Source: Bin18 sp965242795
GTDB taxonomy: Bacteria > Desulfobacterota > Binatia > Bin18
Length of the DNA stretch: 64,000 nucleotides
Reading direction: 5' to 3'
Assembly (NCBI GenBank): GCA_965242795.1
Contig: OZ251505.1
Location: forward strand, 1,178,001 to 1,242,000
This document shows positions 26,755-35,187 of this stretch, piece after piece. The position numbers and the translations under genes are program-made. Under the pieces are notes generated by a model. The model was not told where the DNA came from. It did not search any database and worked only from the letters and a program-made list of their open reading frames with translations. Within the stretch, counting starts at the first letter, position 1, and each line of letters begins with the position of its first letter.

Positions 26755-27906
26755 CTACCCGTGCCGCGGCGCCGTGGGTTGGGCGGCCGGCGCAAGGCGT
26801 CGGCTGGTACGCAGGTCGCGGTACACCAGGGCGACGTCGGGCTGCGCTGTCGGGGCCGATGCAGGGTCGTCGGCGTCGCGCGCCGCGTCGAGCACGATCT
26901 GGTGATGGGGCGACAGTCCGCAGACCGGATCGGTCGCCGCGGCATCGCCGGTCAGCAGAAACGCCTGGCAGCGGCAGCCGCCGAAATCCTTCGTGCGGTG
27001 TTCGCAGCTTCGGCACGGCTCCTGCATCCAGTCCTCGCCGCGATAGGCGTTGAGGCCGGGCGAGTCGTACCAGATGTCGGCCAGCGGCTTGTCCTTGACG
27101 CTCTCGAAGCGGAGCGAGGCGATCGCGTGCGCGGCGTGACAGGGCAGCACTTGGCCGGTCGGCGTGATGCACATGTAGCTGCGCGCCCAGCCGCCCGAGC
27201 AGGCTTTGGGCCGATCCTCGAAATAGTCGATCTTGACGAACGCGATCTCCAGTGTGCCCTGATAGCGCCGGCGGGCGTCGCGCGCCGTCTGTTCCGCGGC
27301 TTCATATTGCGCGCGGGTCGGGAGTAAAGCGGCACGGTTCTCGAACGCCCAGGCGTAGTATTGGGTGTTGGCGAGTTCCAGCCGCCCGGCACCGAGCGCG
27401 ACGGCTTGCTCGATCAATTCCGGCACCCGCTCGATGTTGAGGCGATGCAGGTTGACGTTCAGCGTAAGCGGAAAACCGGCCGTGCGAATGGCCTCGGCCA
27501 CGGCCAGTTTCTTCGCGTACGACGGCATACCGGCGATCCGGTCCGCGGTGTCCGCGTCGGTATCCTGAATGCTGAGTTGGACGTGTTCGAGGCCGGCTGC
27601 CTTGAGTTCGGCGAGTAAGGCCGCGTCCAAGAGCGTGCCGCCGGTAATCAGGTTGGTGTACAGGTCGCAGGTTCGGGCGTGGCGCACGAGGGCGACGACG
27701 TCGTTGCGCACCAGCGGTTCGCCGCCCGACAGATGCACCTGCACCACGCCGAGTTCCGCGGCCTGGGAGAACGTTCGGCACCACTGCTCGGTCGTGAGTT
27801 CGGCGAGTTGGGTATGGAAATCGACCGGGTTGGAGCAGTACACGCATTTGAGCGGGCAGCGGTAGGACAACTCGGCAACGACGGTGTAGGGCCGCGGTGC
27901 GCTCAT
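26755..27906 (-). CDS. pqqE: PqqA peptide cyclase (radical SAM)
   Basis: 383 residues. It links Glu and Tyr of the PqqA peptide, the first step of PQQ synthesis. The radical-SAM cluster motif CPLKCVYC lies near residue 17, followed by VHLSGGEPLVRND. The C-terminal SPASM region supplies auxiliary-cluster cysteines (CSGGWARSYMC, then CRSCEHRTKDFGGCRCQAF). The ATG at 27904-27906 overlaps the pqqD stop (ATGA). A Pro/Ala-rich tail of about 30 residues follows the domain. Works with PqqD, which delivers PqqA. Confidence 0.96.
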   Translation of the reverse strand: MSAPRPYTVVAELSYRCPLKCVYCSNPVDFHTQLAELTTEQWCRTFSQAAELGVVQVHLSGGEPLVRNDVVALVRHARTCDLYTNLITGGTLLDAALLAELKAAGLEHVQLSIQDTDADTADRIAGMPSYAKKLAVAEAIRTAGFPLTLNVNLHRLNIERVPELIEQAVALGAGRLELANTQYYAWAFENRAALLPTRAQYEAAEQTARDARRRYQGTLEIAFVKIDYFEDRPKACSGGWARSYMCITPTGQVLPCHAAHAIASLRFESVKDKPLADIWYDSPGLNAYRGEDWMQEPCRSCEHRTKDFGGCRCQAFLLTGDAAATDPVCGLSPHHQIVLDAARDADDPASAPTAQPDVALVYRDLRTSRRLAPAAQPTAPRHG

Positions 27907-28226
27907 GCCTCCTCCGATTCCCGCGGCGTCGCGTCGTCCAGCCCGGTCTCCAACAGGCCGCGGGCGTGAATCCGGGTCAGCAGTTCGTGGACGTGCGCGG
28001 CGATCTGCGCACGGTCGGCGTCTGCGAACCGTTCGTCCAGGCCCGCGACGATGTCGGCCACGCTGCGTTGCCCGTCGCACAGCTTGAGCACCTCGGCCGC
28101 GGTCGGGTTGAGCATGAGCGCGGCTTCGGGGAAGACCAGCATGTACCGCTCGTCCACCTTGTCCCAACGCAAGCGCGCCTTGGCGGCGAGACGCGGTTTC
28201 CAGTCCGACAGAGGCGGGGCGGCCAT
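27903..28226 (-). CDS. pqqD: PqqA-binding chaperone PqqD
   Basis: 107 residues. A RiPP-recognition-element protein that binds the PqqA precursor and presents it to PqqE. The core reads RWDKVDERYMLVFPEAALML, then NPTAAEVLKLCDGQRSVADI, diagnostic of PqqD. It overlaps pqqE by four bases and follows pqqC by about 50 bases. Slightly longer than the usual 90-95 residues because of a charged C-terminal tail (DDATPRESEEA). Confidence 0.93.
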   Translation of the reverse strand: MAAPPLSDWKPRLAAKARLRWDKVDERYMLVFPEAALMLNPTAAEVLKLCDGQRSVADIVAGLDERFADADRAQIAAHVHELLTRIHARGLLETGLDDATPRESEEA

Positions 28227-28277
28227 GTGTGAGTCCCGATGGAGAAGACGTTGTCGACAGCCGAAGTACCCTTCGTG

Positions 28278-29027
28278 CTAGTCGTCCCAGAACGGCGGTT
28301 TGAGCCCGGGACTGACGTGGGCATGGTGCACCGCGTCCAGCAAACTCCACAAGATGTGACATTTGGTCCGCAGCGCGGTCATGGCGCGTTCCTGATCGTC
28401 GCGTGTCGGGCAGTGGGAGATCACGTAGTCGAGGCCGTATTCCACGTCGCGCGGGGCCTGTTCGAGCCGGGCGCGGAAGTATTCCAGGCCGCGCGCTTCG
28501 ACCCACGGATAGTGGGTGTCGAACGCGGGCAGCCTGCGCGCCATGAGCGTCGGGGCGAACAGTTCGGTGAGCGACGAGGCGACCGCTTCCATCAGGGAAT
28601 GGGTCTGGACGAAGGCCAGATAGGCGTCCACCGCAAAGCGGACCCCGGGCAGCACGTGGCGAAACGCGATCATGTCGTCGCGCGACAGGCCGGCCGCCTC
28701 CCCGAGCACCAGCCATTTGTGGATGCCGCCGGCGTCGTCGCCGCGACCGTCATGGTCGAGGATGCGCTGAATCCAGGCGCGGCGCATGGCCGGGTCGTTG
28801 ACGCGCGCCATGATCGCCGCGTCTTTGCGCGGGATCATGCACTGATAGTAGAAGCGGTTCTCGATCCAGGCTTGCAGTTGGCGTTGGGTCAGTTCGCCGG
28901 CGTGCATCAACACGTGGAAGGGATGCTTGTCGTGATACCCCTGCGCGCCGATCTCGCGCAGCCGCGCCGTAAACGCTTCGGGGCTCAGAACCGTGGCATC
29001 CGCATGCGCCGTTTCACTGCCCGCCAT
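28278..29027 (-). CDS. pqqC: Pyrroloquinoline-quinone synthase PqqC
   Basis: 249 residues. Cofactorless oxidase that catalyses the last ring closure and eight-electron oxidation to PQQ. Family hallmarks: YHDKHPFHVLMHAGELT, then WIENRFYYQCMIPRKDAAIM and RILDHDGRGDDAGGIHKWL. Length matches the family (about 250). It sits between pqqB and pqqD in the usual order. Confidence 0.96.
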   Translation of the reverse strand: MAGSETAHADATVLSPEAFTARLREIGAQGYHDKHPFHVLMHAGELTQRQLQAWIENRFYYQCMIPRKDAAIMARVNDPAMRRAWIQRILDHDGRGDDAGGIHKWLVLGEAAGLSRDDMIAFRHVLPGVRFAVDAYLAFVQTHSLMEAVASSLTELFAPTLMARRLPAFDTHYPWVEARGLEYFRARLEQAPRDVEYGLDYVISHCPTRDDQERAMTALRTKCHILWSLLDAVHHAHVSPGLKPPFWDD

Positions 29028-29143
29028 GTCGGAACGCTCCCCTGCGGATTCCGCTCGTCCTTTGTCGGCGCCTTGCCGGTTTCTCCGACTTTCTCCAACC
29101 GCGGGAGAGTACCGGAAGCAGTCGCCGCGGTTCAGCCTTTTTC

Positions 29144-30076
29144 TTAAACCCGGAAGTCCATTCCGTCAAAAGCGATTTCCCACCCCGCGGCCTGCGCGGC
29201 GCGGCGCTCGGCCGAATCCTCGACCAGCAGCGGGTTGGTATTGTTCAAATGGGTGTAGATCTTCCGCACGCCCGTCAGGTCGGCGAGTCGGGCCAGACTG
29301 CCGTTCGGCCCGCTGACCGGCACGTGGCCCATGGAAAACGACGTCTTCTGCGCCAGCCCGACGCCGATCATCTCGTCGTCTGTCCAGCACGTTCCGTCGA
29401 TGAAGAAGACGTCGCAGCCGCGCAACCGCTCTTTCACCGCGTCGTCCACCTCGCGCACGCCGGGCAGATAGACCAGCGCGCGCCCGGAGCCCGCGTCTGT
29501 GAACCGATAACCTATGGATGCCTGACTCCAATCGTCCACCTTGCCCACGAGATACGCAGGTGCCCGGCCGGGGACGCAGAACGCCTGATAGCGGATGCCG
29601 CTGGCCCGGTCGTCCACGCCGCTCAAGTCCTGCATATCCTCCGGGTCGTTGCCGAGGTGCACGGTCTGCCAAGTACAGCGGGGTGGGCCGCACACGGCGC
29701 GGAAGACCGAGTTGCCGTCCATGATCCAACCGCGCACCTGCGCGGTCGCGTACAGGGTGAGCGGCTGGGATTCGCGCAGCGTCAACAGGCCGGCGATGTG
29801 GTCCACCTCGGCGTTGGTCAGGAGTACCGCCTGAATGGGGCTGTGCCGCGGGCTAGCCTGGGGCGACAGGGCGTCGAAGCCGGCGATCTGCTGGCGGACG
29901 TCCGGCCCGGCGTTGACCAGATACCAGCGCCGGTCGTCGGCGCTGACGGCAATGGCGGACTGGGTCCGCGCCGCGGCGTGCAGCGTGCCCGCGCGCAATC
30001 CGCGACACTGCGGACAGTTGCAGTTCCATTGCGGAAACCCGCCGCCCGCCCCGGAACCCAGGACACGGACCCGCAT
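29144..30076 (-). CDS. pqqB: PQQ biosynthesis metallo-hydroxylase PqqB
   Basis: 310 residues, metallo-beta-lactamase fold. It hydroxylates the tyrosine ring of the intermediate. The start MRVRVLGSGAGGGFPQWNCN with the CNCPQC zinc cluster is typical, as is the loop TNAEVDHIAGLL, which replaces the HxHxDH motif of other family members, and YTHLNNTNPLL near the end. The ATG at 30074-30076 is the family-typical start; the open frame upstream is not needed. It is separated from pqqA by a terminator-like hairpin. Confidence 0.95.
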   Translation of the reverse strand: MRVRVLGSGAGGGFPQWNCNCPQCRGLRAGTLHAAARTQSAIAVSADDRRWYLVNAGPDVRQQIAGFDALSPQASPRHSPIQAVLLTNAEVDHIAGLLTLRESQPLTLYATAQVRGWIMDGNSVFRAVCGPPRCTWQTVHLGNDPEDMQDLSGVDDRASGIRYQAFCVPGRAPAYLVGKVDDWSQASIGYRFTDAGSGRALVYLPGVREVDDAVKERLRGCDVFFIDGTCWTDDEMIGVGLAQKTSFSMGHVPVSGPNGSLARLADLTGVRKIYTHLNNTNPLLVEDSAERRAAQAAGWEIAFDGMDFRV

Positions 30077-30128
30077 GTCGTTCCCCTGTTTTCCCCCGAC
30101 CGGCGCGGACGGAACCTCCGGCGCCGGC

Positions 30129-30166
30129 AAAAAAACGGGCTTCTCCCAGAAGGTGGGGAAGCCCGT
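30129..30166 (-). terminator. Terminator/attenuator between pqqA and pqqB
   Basis: On the minus strand a perfect 9-base stem ACGGGCTTC/GAAGCCCGT (with an inner CCC/GGG pairing) is followed by seven T residues, starting about 24 bases after the pqqA stop and ending about 50 bases before pqqB. Partial termination here would give much more pqqA transcript than pqqB-E transcript, sensible for a peptide substrate. Confidence 0.82.
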
Positions 30167-30189
30167 GAAGCGTACTCCCGTAGAAGGAG

Positions 30190-30267
30190 TTACTCGGAGA
30201 CGAGAATGTACATGCTGACTTCGGCGTCCATTCTCACTTCCGTGAATTCAGGTTTTTCCCACGCCAT
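30190..30267 (-). CDS. pqqA: PQQ precursor peptide PqqA
   Basis: 25 residues, MAWEKPEFTEVRMDAEVSMY then ILVSE. The Glu and Tyr that become PQQ are Glu16 and Tyr20 in the E-x3-Y spacing. The ATG at 30265-30267 has a very strong AGGAGG seven bases upstream. Length and sequence are typical of PqqA. It is the first gene of the pqqABCDE operon. Confidence 0.96.
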   Translation of the reverse strand: MAWEKPEFTEVRMDAEVSMYILVSE

Positions 30268-30453
30268 GAGACTACCTCCTTGTTTGATCCTCGGCACGCT
30301 ACCCGATGGCTGCGGGCTTGTCCAGACATCGTTCCGGCAGCCGGCCTTCCGTCCGGTCCCGCGGCCTGCCCTCGATTTTCGGGACACTATGCAGAGATTT
30401 GACTTTTTTGCAAGAAGCGAAAAGAATTTCTCTTCGGCCCCGCTGTCGATAGG

Positions 30454-30619
30454 TCTCAACTTGAATCCTGGGGCATGACTGGTTGTGTAGGGGCAACCCC
30501 CTGTGGTCCCTGAGCCCGTCGAAGGGTGGTTGCCCTTGGGGCGGGGATGGGCAGGCACAGGGGCCTGCCCCTACACTCGGGGGCCGCCATTCGCCGAAAG
30601 AGAAATTTCAACCTGAGAC
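30454..30619. mobile_element. Three-level nested repeat (element within element within element)
   Basis: Outer ends: GTCTCAACTTGAAT at 30454-30467 and the inverse-related ATTTCAACCTGAGAC at 30605-30619. Inside lies a GTAGGGGC element (30487-30574) whose intact sister is at 7765-7827. That element is interrupted at CCTGTGG by TCCCTGAGCCCGTCGAAGG (30507-30525), a TTCGAC-family hemi-unit, and GTGG occurs on both sides (30503-30506 and 30526-30529). Compared with the sister copy, the 19 bases plus one GTGG are extra. The rest of the pqqA-arsC-like gap shows no gene. Confidence 0.75.
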
Positions 30620-30669
30620 GCTACCCCGCAAACCGCCTCTCCACCCCACCGGGACCGAGCGCCGCAGGC

Positions 30670-31011
30670 ATGAACATCCAGATTTTCGGCTTGAAGAAAT
30701 GCGCCGACACCCGCAAGGCGCAGCGGTTCTTCAAGGAGCGCGGAATCCGCTTCCAATTCATTGACCTGAGCCGGAAGGGCCTTTCCAAAGGCGAGTTGCG
30801 TTCCGTCGCCGTGCGCGTGCCGCTGGCATCCCTGCTGGACCGGACGGGCAATCGCTTCCTTGAAAAGGGCTTGGCTCATGCGTCCCTGACCCAGTCGCGC
30901 ATCGAGAGTCTGCTGCTCGACGACCCGTTGCTGACGCGCACCCCGGTCGTCCGCAACGGCAAGGAAGCGACCGTCGGCCATTGCCCGGAGGTCTGGAAGA
31001 CCTGGTCCTGA
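30670..31011 (+). CDS. ArsC/Spx-family thioredoxin-fold protein
   Basis: 113 residues. MNIQIFGLKKCADTRKAQRF carries a single Cys in a CxxT arrangement at the N-terminal helix, then RFQFIDLSRKGLSKGEL, LLLDDPLLTRTPVV and NGKEATVG, the conserved Arg-Thr-Pro loop of the family. Members include arsenate reductases, YffB and Spx-type regulators; no ars genes are nearby, so an arsenate role is not implied. The ATG at 30670 gives the standard length. It is followed 7 bases later by the broken restriction gene. Confidence 0.8.
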   Translation: MNIQIFGLKKCADTRKAQRFFKERGIRFQFIDLSRKGLSKGELRSVAVRVPLASLLDRTGNRFLEKGLAHASLTQSRIESLLLDDPLLTRTPVVRNGKEATVGHCPEVWKTWS

Positions 31012-31018
31012 ACTTTCC

Positions 31019-32126
31019 ATGCCGGACGTGCCCACGCGCCTGATCCCTGCGGTCGAGACCTATTTCGCCGTGCTGCATCGGGTGCGCGCATCCGGCGGCG
31101 CCACGGGGGAACGGTCGCACTATACGGCGCTCGACAATCTGCTCACTGCGGTCGGCACCACGCTCAGGCCCAAGGTGTTCTGCGTGCCGGAGTTGGCCGA
31201 TCAGGGCGCCGGCCATCCCGACTTCAGCTTGTACGCCGCAAAGCAGGGGCAGCGGGGTCAGCCGAAGCAGGGCCAGACGCCGGAACGCGGCGTGGTCGAA
31301 GTGAAGGGTGAGGATGACGATGCGTTCCTGACCGCGACCGGGGAGCAGATCAGTCGCTATTGGACTCGTTACCGGCTGGTGCTGGTCACCAATACGCGCG
31401 ACTTCGGGCTCGTCGGCGAAGACCCGAACGGAAAGCCGGCCAAGCGCGAAACGTTCCAGCTAGAGGAGAGTGCGGAGGACTTTGCCCGTGGGCTGGAAAC
31501 GCCGCGCGCTTTCGCTTGGAAGATGGGAGCCGGGCAGGGCGAATATCTGAGATGGACGTTGTCGCATCGCGCGGTCCTGACCGATCCGAAAGACGTGGTG
31601 GGGCTGCTCGCCTCGTATGCCCGCGACGCGTTGCACCGAGTGGAAGCCGCAGGCGACGCCCCGTCGTTGAATGCGGTCCGATCCGCTCTGGAAGAGGCGC
31701 TCGGCATTCGGTTCGAGGGAGAACGTGGGGAGCGGTTCTTCCGTTCGACGTTGGTGCAGACCCTTTTCTACGGCGTATTCTCCGCCTGGGTTCTGTGGGC
31801 ACGATCCGGCAGTCTGAACGTCCCAACAAACGGTTCGCCTGGGAACGCGGGCGTCCCGCCCGCCTCCTTCGATTGGCGTACTGCGGTTTGGCATCTCTGC
31901 ACGCCGGTACTACGGGCACTGTTCCAGCAGATCTCCGACCCCGGCCGCCTGCAACCGCTCGGCCTCGTCGAAGTCCTGGACTGGACCGCCGCTCGACCGG
32001 GTGGACCACGCTGCGTTCTTCACGCGCTTCAACGCGGGTGACGCCGTTCCCTACTTCTACGAACCCTTCCTGGAAGCGTTCGATCCCGCCCTGCGCAAGC
32101 AGCGCGGTGGGGTTGGTGCGGTCTAA
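31019..32126 (+). pseudogene. Type ISP/IIG-like restriction-modification protein, N-terminal remnant
   Basis: The first about 330 codons encode a PD-(D/E)xK-like N-terminal domain: PDFSLYAAK, then ERGVVEVKGEDDDAFLTATG, continuing to LGLVEVLDWTAA. There a shift of one base (about 32000) is needed to continue with LDRVDHAAFFTRFNAGDAVP and YFYEPFLEAFDPALRKQ, the segment that in relatives directly precedes the GVWYTP methyltransferase motif. Instead the frame ends at 32126. The methyltransferase and target-recognition parts are gone. A TCGGATTA hairpin element follows 15 bases later. This is a decayed defence gene. Confidence 0.72.
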
Positions 32127-32141
32127 CGATCTCGCCGAGGA

Positions 32142-32174
32142 TGTCGGATTACGCCTCCGGCTAATCCGACCTAC
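32142..32174. repeat. TCGGATTA hairpin element
   Basis: GTCGGATTACGCC, short loop, GGCTAATCCGAC (32143-32171) and then CTAC. Near-identical units lie at 56182-56207, 56252-56284 and 57122-57155. Here it lies directly 3' of a broken restriction gene; at 57122 it lies directly 3' of the intact one. Confidence 0.7.
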
Positions 32175-32356
32175 GGGTTCTGCCCAAGCATTTTATCCGC
32201 CTCCCCCGGGCAAAGATGGATGCTTCCCGCGCCCACGACATATGAGTCCCGTCCCGCGATACCTGTAATCTCCTTCTTGATCTATACGTTCTCCGGGAAA
32301 GAAGGCGGGGGCGGAGTTCGCAGGCGGTACGCAGTTTCAGTCGTTGGCGCTGGGCA

Positions 32357-33127
32357 CTAGGCCAACGCCTCGGGGGCGTGTCGGATTTGCTGCCACTGGT
32401 TGGGGTCGTGGCCGTAGATGATGGTCGCGCCCTGCTTGTCGCGCAGGTCGCGTAAGGTGTCGAGGGAACGGTACATCTCGTCCGTGTCGTAGGCGATCGA
32501 CGGCAGCACGTGCTCGTCCATGTTGCGTTTGGTGTAACAGGCGTCGGCCGTCACCACGATGTCGGTGCCCTTGGTGACCCGAATCCGCATGGACTGGTGG
32601 CCGGGCGTGTGGCCGTGGGTCGGGAACAGCACCAGGGCGCCATCTCCGAAGATGTCCAGTTCGCCGTCCACGGCTTGGTAGTCGAGTCGGTGATCGTAGT
32701 CCTGCGGGTCGAAGAACGCCTTTTCCGCTACCGCCGGATCCTTGCTGGCTTCCAGTTCGTTCTTCTGCACCAGGAAGGTGGAGTTGGGGAAGAATTCGTT
32801 GCCGCCGGCGTGATCGAAGTGGAAGTGGGAGTTCACGACGTAGGTGACGTCGTCCGGCGTCAGCTTGAACTTCGCCAACTGGCTGACGATTTCTTCGCCC
32901 GGCTTGGCGCGCGGCACGAAGGTGTCGGCGATGTCGCCCAGCCGGCCCTTAGCATCGTCGATGCACGAGCAGTGGACGCCCGTGTCGAACACGACGTTCC
33001 CCTTGGGGTGCGTGACCAGATAGCTCGGCACCGGGATGGTCATCTGCTCGCCCTGCTTGTCGTGCGGAAAGAACAGGCGGCTGTCGAATTCCAGAAACCC
33101 GACCGGCATGGAAAAAACTTGCGGCAT
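32357..33127 (-). CDS. Metallo-beta-lactamase-fold hydrolase, N-acyl-homoserine-lactonase-like
   Basis: 256 residues. The dinuclear zinc motif SHFHFDHAGG (His101, His103, Asp105, His106), a later His in THGHTPGHQS, an Asp in VVTADACYT and a final His in IYGHDPNQW complete the site. The N-terminal GFLEFDSRLFF and IPVPSYLVTHPKGNVVFDTG pattern is that of AiiA/AttM-type lactonases, which open acyl-homoserine lactones (quorum quenching), although substrate varies in this group. The ATG at 33125-33127 has AGGGGG upstream. It follows the act operon on the same strand by about 230 bases. Confidence 0.78.
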   Translation of the reverse strand: MPQVFSMPVGFLEFDSRLFFPHDKQGEQMTIPVPSYLVTHPKGNVVFDTGVHCSCIDDAKGRLGDIADTFVPRAKPGEEIVSQLAKFKLTPDDVTYVVNSHFHFDHAGGNEFFPNSTFLVQKNELEASKDPAVAEKAFFDPQDYDHRLDYQAVDGELDIFGDGALVLFPTHGHTPGHQSMRIRVTKGTDIVVTADACYTKRNMDEHVLPSIAYDTDEMYRSLDTLRDLRDKQGATIIYGHDPNQWQQIRHAPEALA

Positions 33128-33356
33128 GGTGCCCCCTTTATCTGGTCGTGCGTGGGTTGGAGTCCAACAACCCTGCGGTCTTTCTTCCTCCGCCCATTCT
33201 CTCGATACGGTTCGGCAGACTCGGGGACCGGCGAGGGTGAAAAGGAACCACGATCGGTTGCGCCCACTTTTAGCCCTCTCTCCTGTTGGGAGTCCAGACC
33301 GGCCGAGCCGGGAATTCGCCGGCGTCTTCGTCATTTTTCCGGGAGATTTGACGGAG

Positions 33357-34553
33357 TCACCGACGTCTCGGAGAAAGGGCGTTTTCGTCCGGCGCCGTGA
33401 ACCCCGCAGCCCGGTGAGCCATGCGGAACAAGAGCACGAACAGCGCCGCGAAGCCGCCCAGGACGCCAAGCTCCAGCCAGCCCAGCGGCAGCCACGTTTC
33501 GTGCCAGACGGACGGCACGACCAGCACGTAACGCTCCAGCCACATGCCCGCCACGACGGACGCGCCCACGGCGGCCAAGGCCCGCGGCGTGCGTTTGGTC
33601 CATTGCAGCAACAAGAGCGGGAACGGCAACAGGAAGTTGAGCAACAGGACCGCCCGACTCACGCCCCGCCAAGGCGCGGTGTGCAGTCGGACGATCAGAA
33701 AGCCGGTTTCTTCGGGCAGGTTGGCGTACCAGATAGGCAGGTAGTGGCACCAGAACAGATACGTCCACAGGATGCAGAACCCGAACAGCAGTTTTCCCAG
33801 GTCGTGACTGACGCCACTCCACTCGACCCCAGAGTCGACCGGGGCCGGCAAGAGCCAGCCGAGGACCGCCAACAGGCCCAGCCCGGCGTACAGATTGCCG
33901 ATGCAGACGTAGGCGCCGAACAGAGTGCTGATCCAGTGCGGGTCGAGCGACATCACCAGATCGAAGGCGAGCAGGCTGCCGACAACCGCGTAGAGCACGA
34001 GGAACAGCACGGACAGGGCCGTCAACCGCGCCGCGGACGGTTCGCTTGGATTGCCGGCCGTGGATCGGCTGGAAGCGGGTTCACGATCTCGGCGTGCGGC
34101 GCGGAACAGGCAGAAGCCGACGCCGTACAGGACGATCAGGCCGACCACGTCGCGGGCGATCAGGAACGGGGTATCGAGCCAAGCGGCTTTGGCCGGGATC
34201 GGATGAGTTATCCAGGAAAACAGGTGTTCGCGGCCCAGGAACAGCGGCCCGAACAAGAGCAGGGAGACCGGAAGAAACCCGGCCAGCGCCTCTGCGGTTC
34301 CGCGGAGCGGCCCGGCCCACTCGGCTTTGGTCAGCCGCAGCATGGCAGTGAATGCGAGCCCGCTCAGCGCCAGCCCCGACCAGAACAGCCAGTTCACGAG
34401 ATAGGCCAGCCAGGCGCGCTGAGGATACGGCCCACTGACGCCGACCAGAAAGACGCCCGTGCCGAGCGCGGCCAGCAGCCATAGGCCGGCGGTTGCGTGA
34501 CCGGAGCGCGCGGCCGCGGGCGGATCGGGCTGGGCATCGAGCCGGGGGCTCAT
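33357..34553 (-). CDS. actF: Alternative complex III membrane subunit ActF (NrfD/PsrC-like)
   Basis: 398 residues, about 10 membrane helices. It is the second NrfD-type quinol-interacting subunit of alternative complex III, which oxidises menaquinol or ubiquinol and reduces cytochrome c. Typical segments: LAYLVNWLFWSGLALSGLAF, FDLVMSLDPHWISTLFGAYV, KLLFGFCILWTYLFWCHYLP and IWYANLPEET. Last gene of the actABCDEF operon; the start at 34551-34553 lies 10 bases after the actE stop. Confidence 0.88.
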   Translation of the reverse strand: MSPRLDAQPDPPAAARSGHATAGLWLLAALGTGVFLVGVSGPYPQRAWLAYLVNWLFWSGLALSGLAFTAMLRLTKAEWAGPLRGTAEALAGFLPVSLLLFGPLFLGREHLFSWITHPIPAKAAWLDTPFLIARDVVGLIVLYGVGFCLFRAARRDREPASSRSTAGNPSEPSAARLTALSVLFLVLYAVVGSLLAFDLVMSLDPHWISTLFGAYVCIGNLYAGLGLLAVLGWLLPAPVDSGVEWSGVSHDLGKLLFGFCILWTYLFWCHYLPIWYANLPEETGFLIVRLHTAPWRGVSRAVLLLNFLLPFPLLLLQWTKRTPRALAAVGASVVAGMWLERYVLVVPSVWHETWLPLGWLELGVLGGFAALFVLLFRMAHRAAGFTAPDENALSPRRR

Positions 34554-34563
34554 TCCGACCGGC

Positions 34564-35187
34564 CTATTCCGAACGTGGACGCGAGGCCGTGCCGGCGCTC
34601 CGCGGTTCGTCCGCGGGCAACGCACGCTGGAGCGCCCGCAGATAGTTCACGACGTCCCACCGTTCTTCGACCGACAAGGCGTGTGCGTAGGCCGGCATCA
34701 CCAAGCCGCCGCTGCGGACCGTGGCGTAGAGATAGCCGTCGCGCTGGTTGCGAAGCCGGGCGGTGTGCAGATCGGACGACGGCATGACTTTGCCGACCAT
34801 CGGGCCGTCGCCGCGTCCGTGGGGTCCGTGGCACGTCGCGCAATACGTTCCGAACAGTATCTTGCCGTTGCGAATCGACTCCGGGGTCGCGGCAACCGGG
34901 TTGTGCAACCGCATGCCGGCGCGCATGCGTGCGCCGATACGGGCCGAGCCGGGCGGCTCGACCCCGTCGGTCGGGACGCTGCGGACCGCGGGCGGACGCC
35001 CCGCGGTGCCCGCTTCGAGTTCGGGTTGCCAATACATGTCGTCGTTCCAGGGCAGCGCATAGACCCACGGCGAGCGAACCAGCCCGACCAGACAAATCAG
35101 CACGACGAGCCGCCGCCTCCCTGGCCTCCGCCGGTTTACTGACCACTGACCACCAACCACTAGCCACTGTTCACCCGGCCTGCTCAT
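34564..35187 (-). CDS. actE: Alternative complex III monoheme cytochrome c subunit ActE
   Basis: 207 residues with one heme motif CATCHG (about residue 113) and a late Met (GGLVMPAYAH) as likely axial ligand. The ATG at 35185-35187 has GGAGG 5-9 bases upstream, inside the end of actCD (17-base overlap). The N-terminal EQWLVVGGQWSVN is encoded by a DNA heptamer array (35140-35174), followed by a hydrophobic anchor LVVLICLVGLV. So either a repeat has become the start of this protein or the true signal begins further in. Carries electrons toward soluble cytochrome or an oxidase. Confidence 0.85.
   Translation of the reverse strand: MSRPGEQWLVVGGQWSVNRRRPGRRRLVVLICLVGLVRSPWVYALPWNDDMYWQPELEAGTAGRPPAVRSVPTDGVEPPGSARIGARMRAGMRLHNPVAATPESIRNGKILFGTYCATCHGPHGRGDGPMVGKVMPSSDLHTARLRNQRDGYLYATVRSGGLVMPAYAHALSVEERWDVVNYLRALQRALPADEPRSAGTASRPRSE
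35140..35174. repeat. Degenerate DNA heptamer array (five units)
   Basis: Plus-strand units TGACCAC, TGACCAC, CAACCAC, TAGCCAC and TGTTCAC follow each other without spacers. The array spans the junction of actCD and actE, including the actCD stop and the first codons of actE. It belongs to the same family as 4409-4443 and 44461-44502. Confidence 0.68.
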
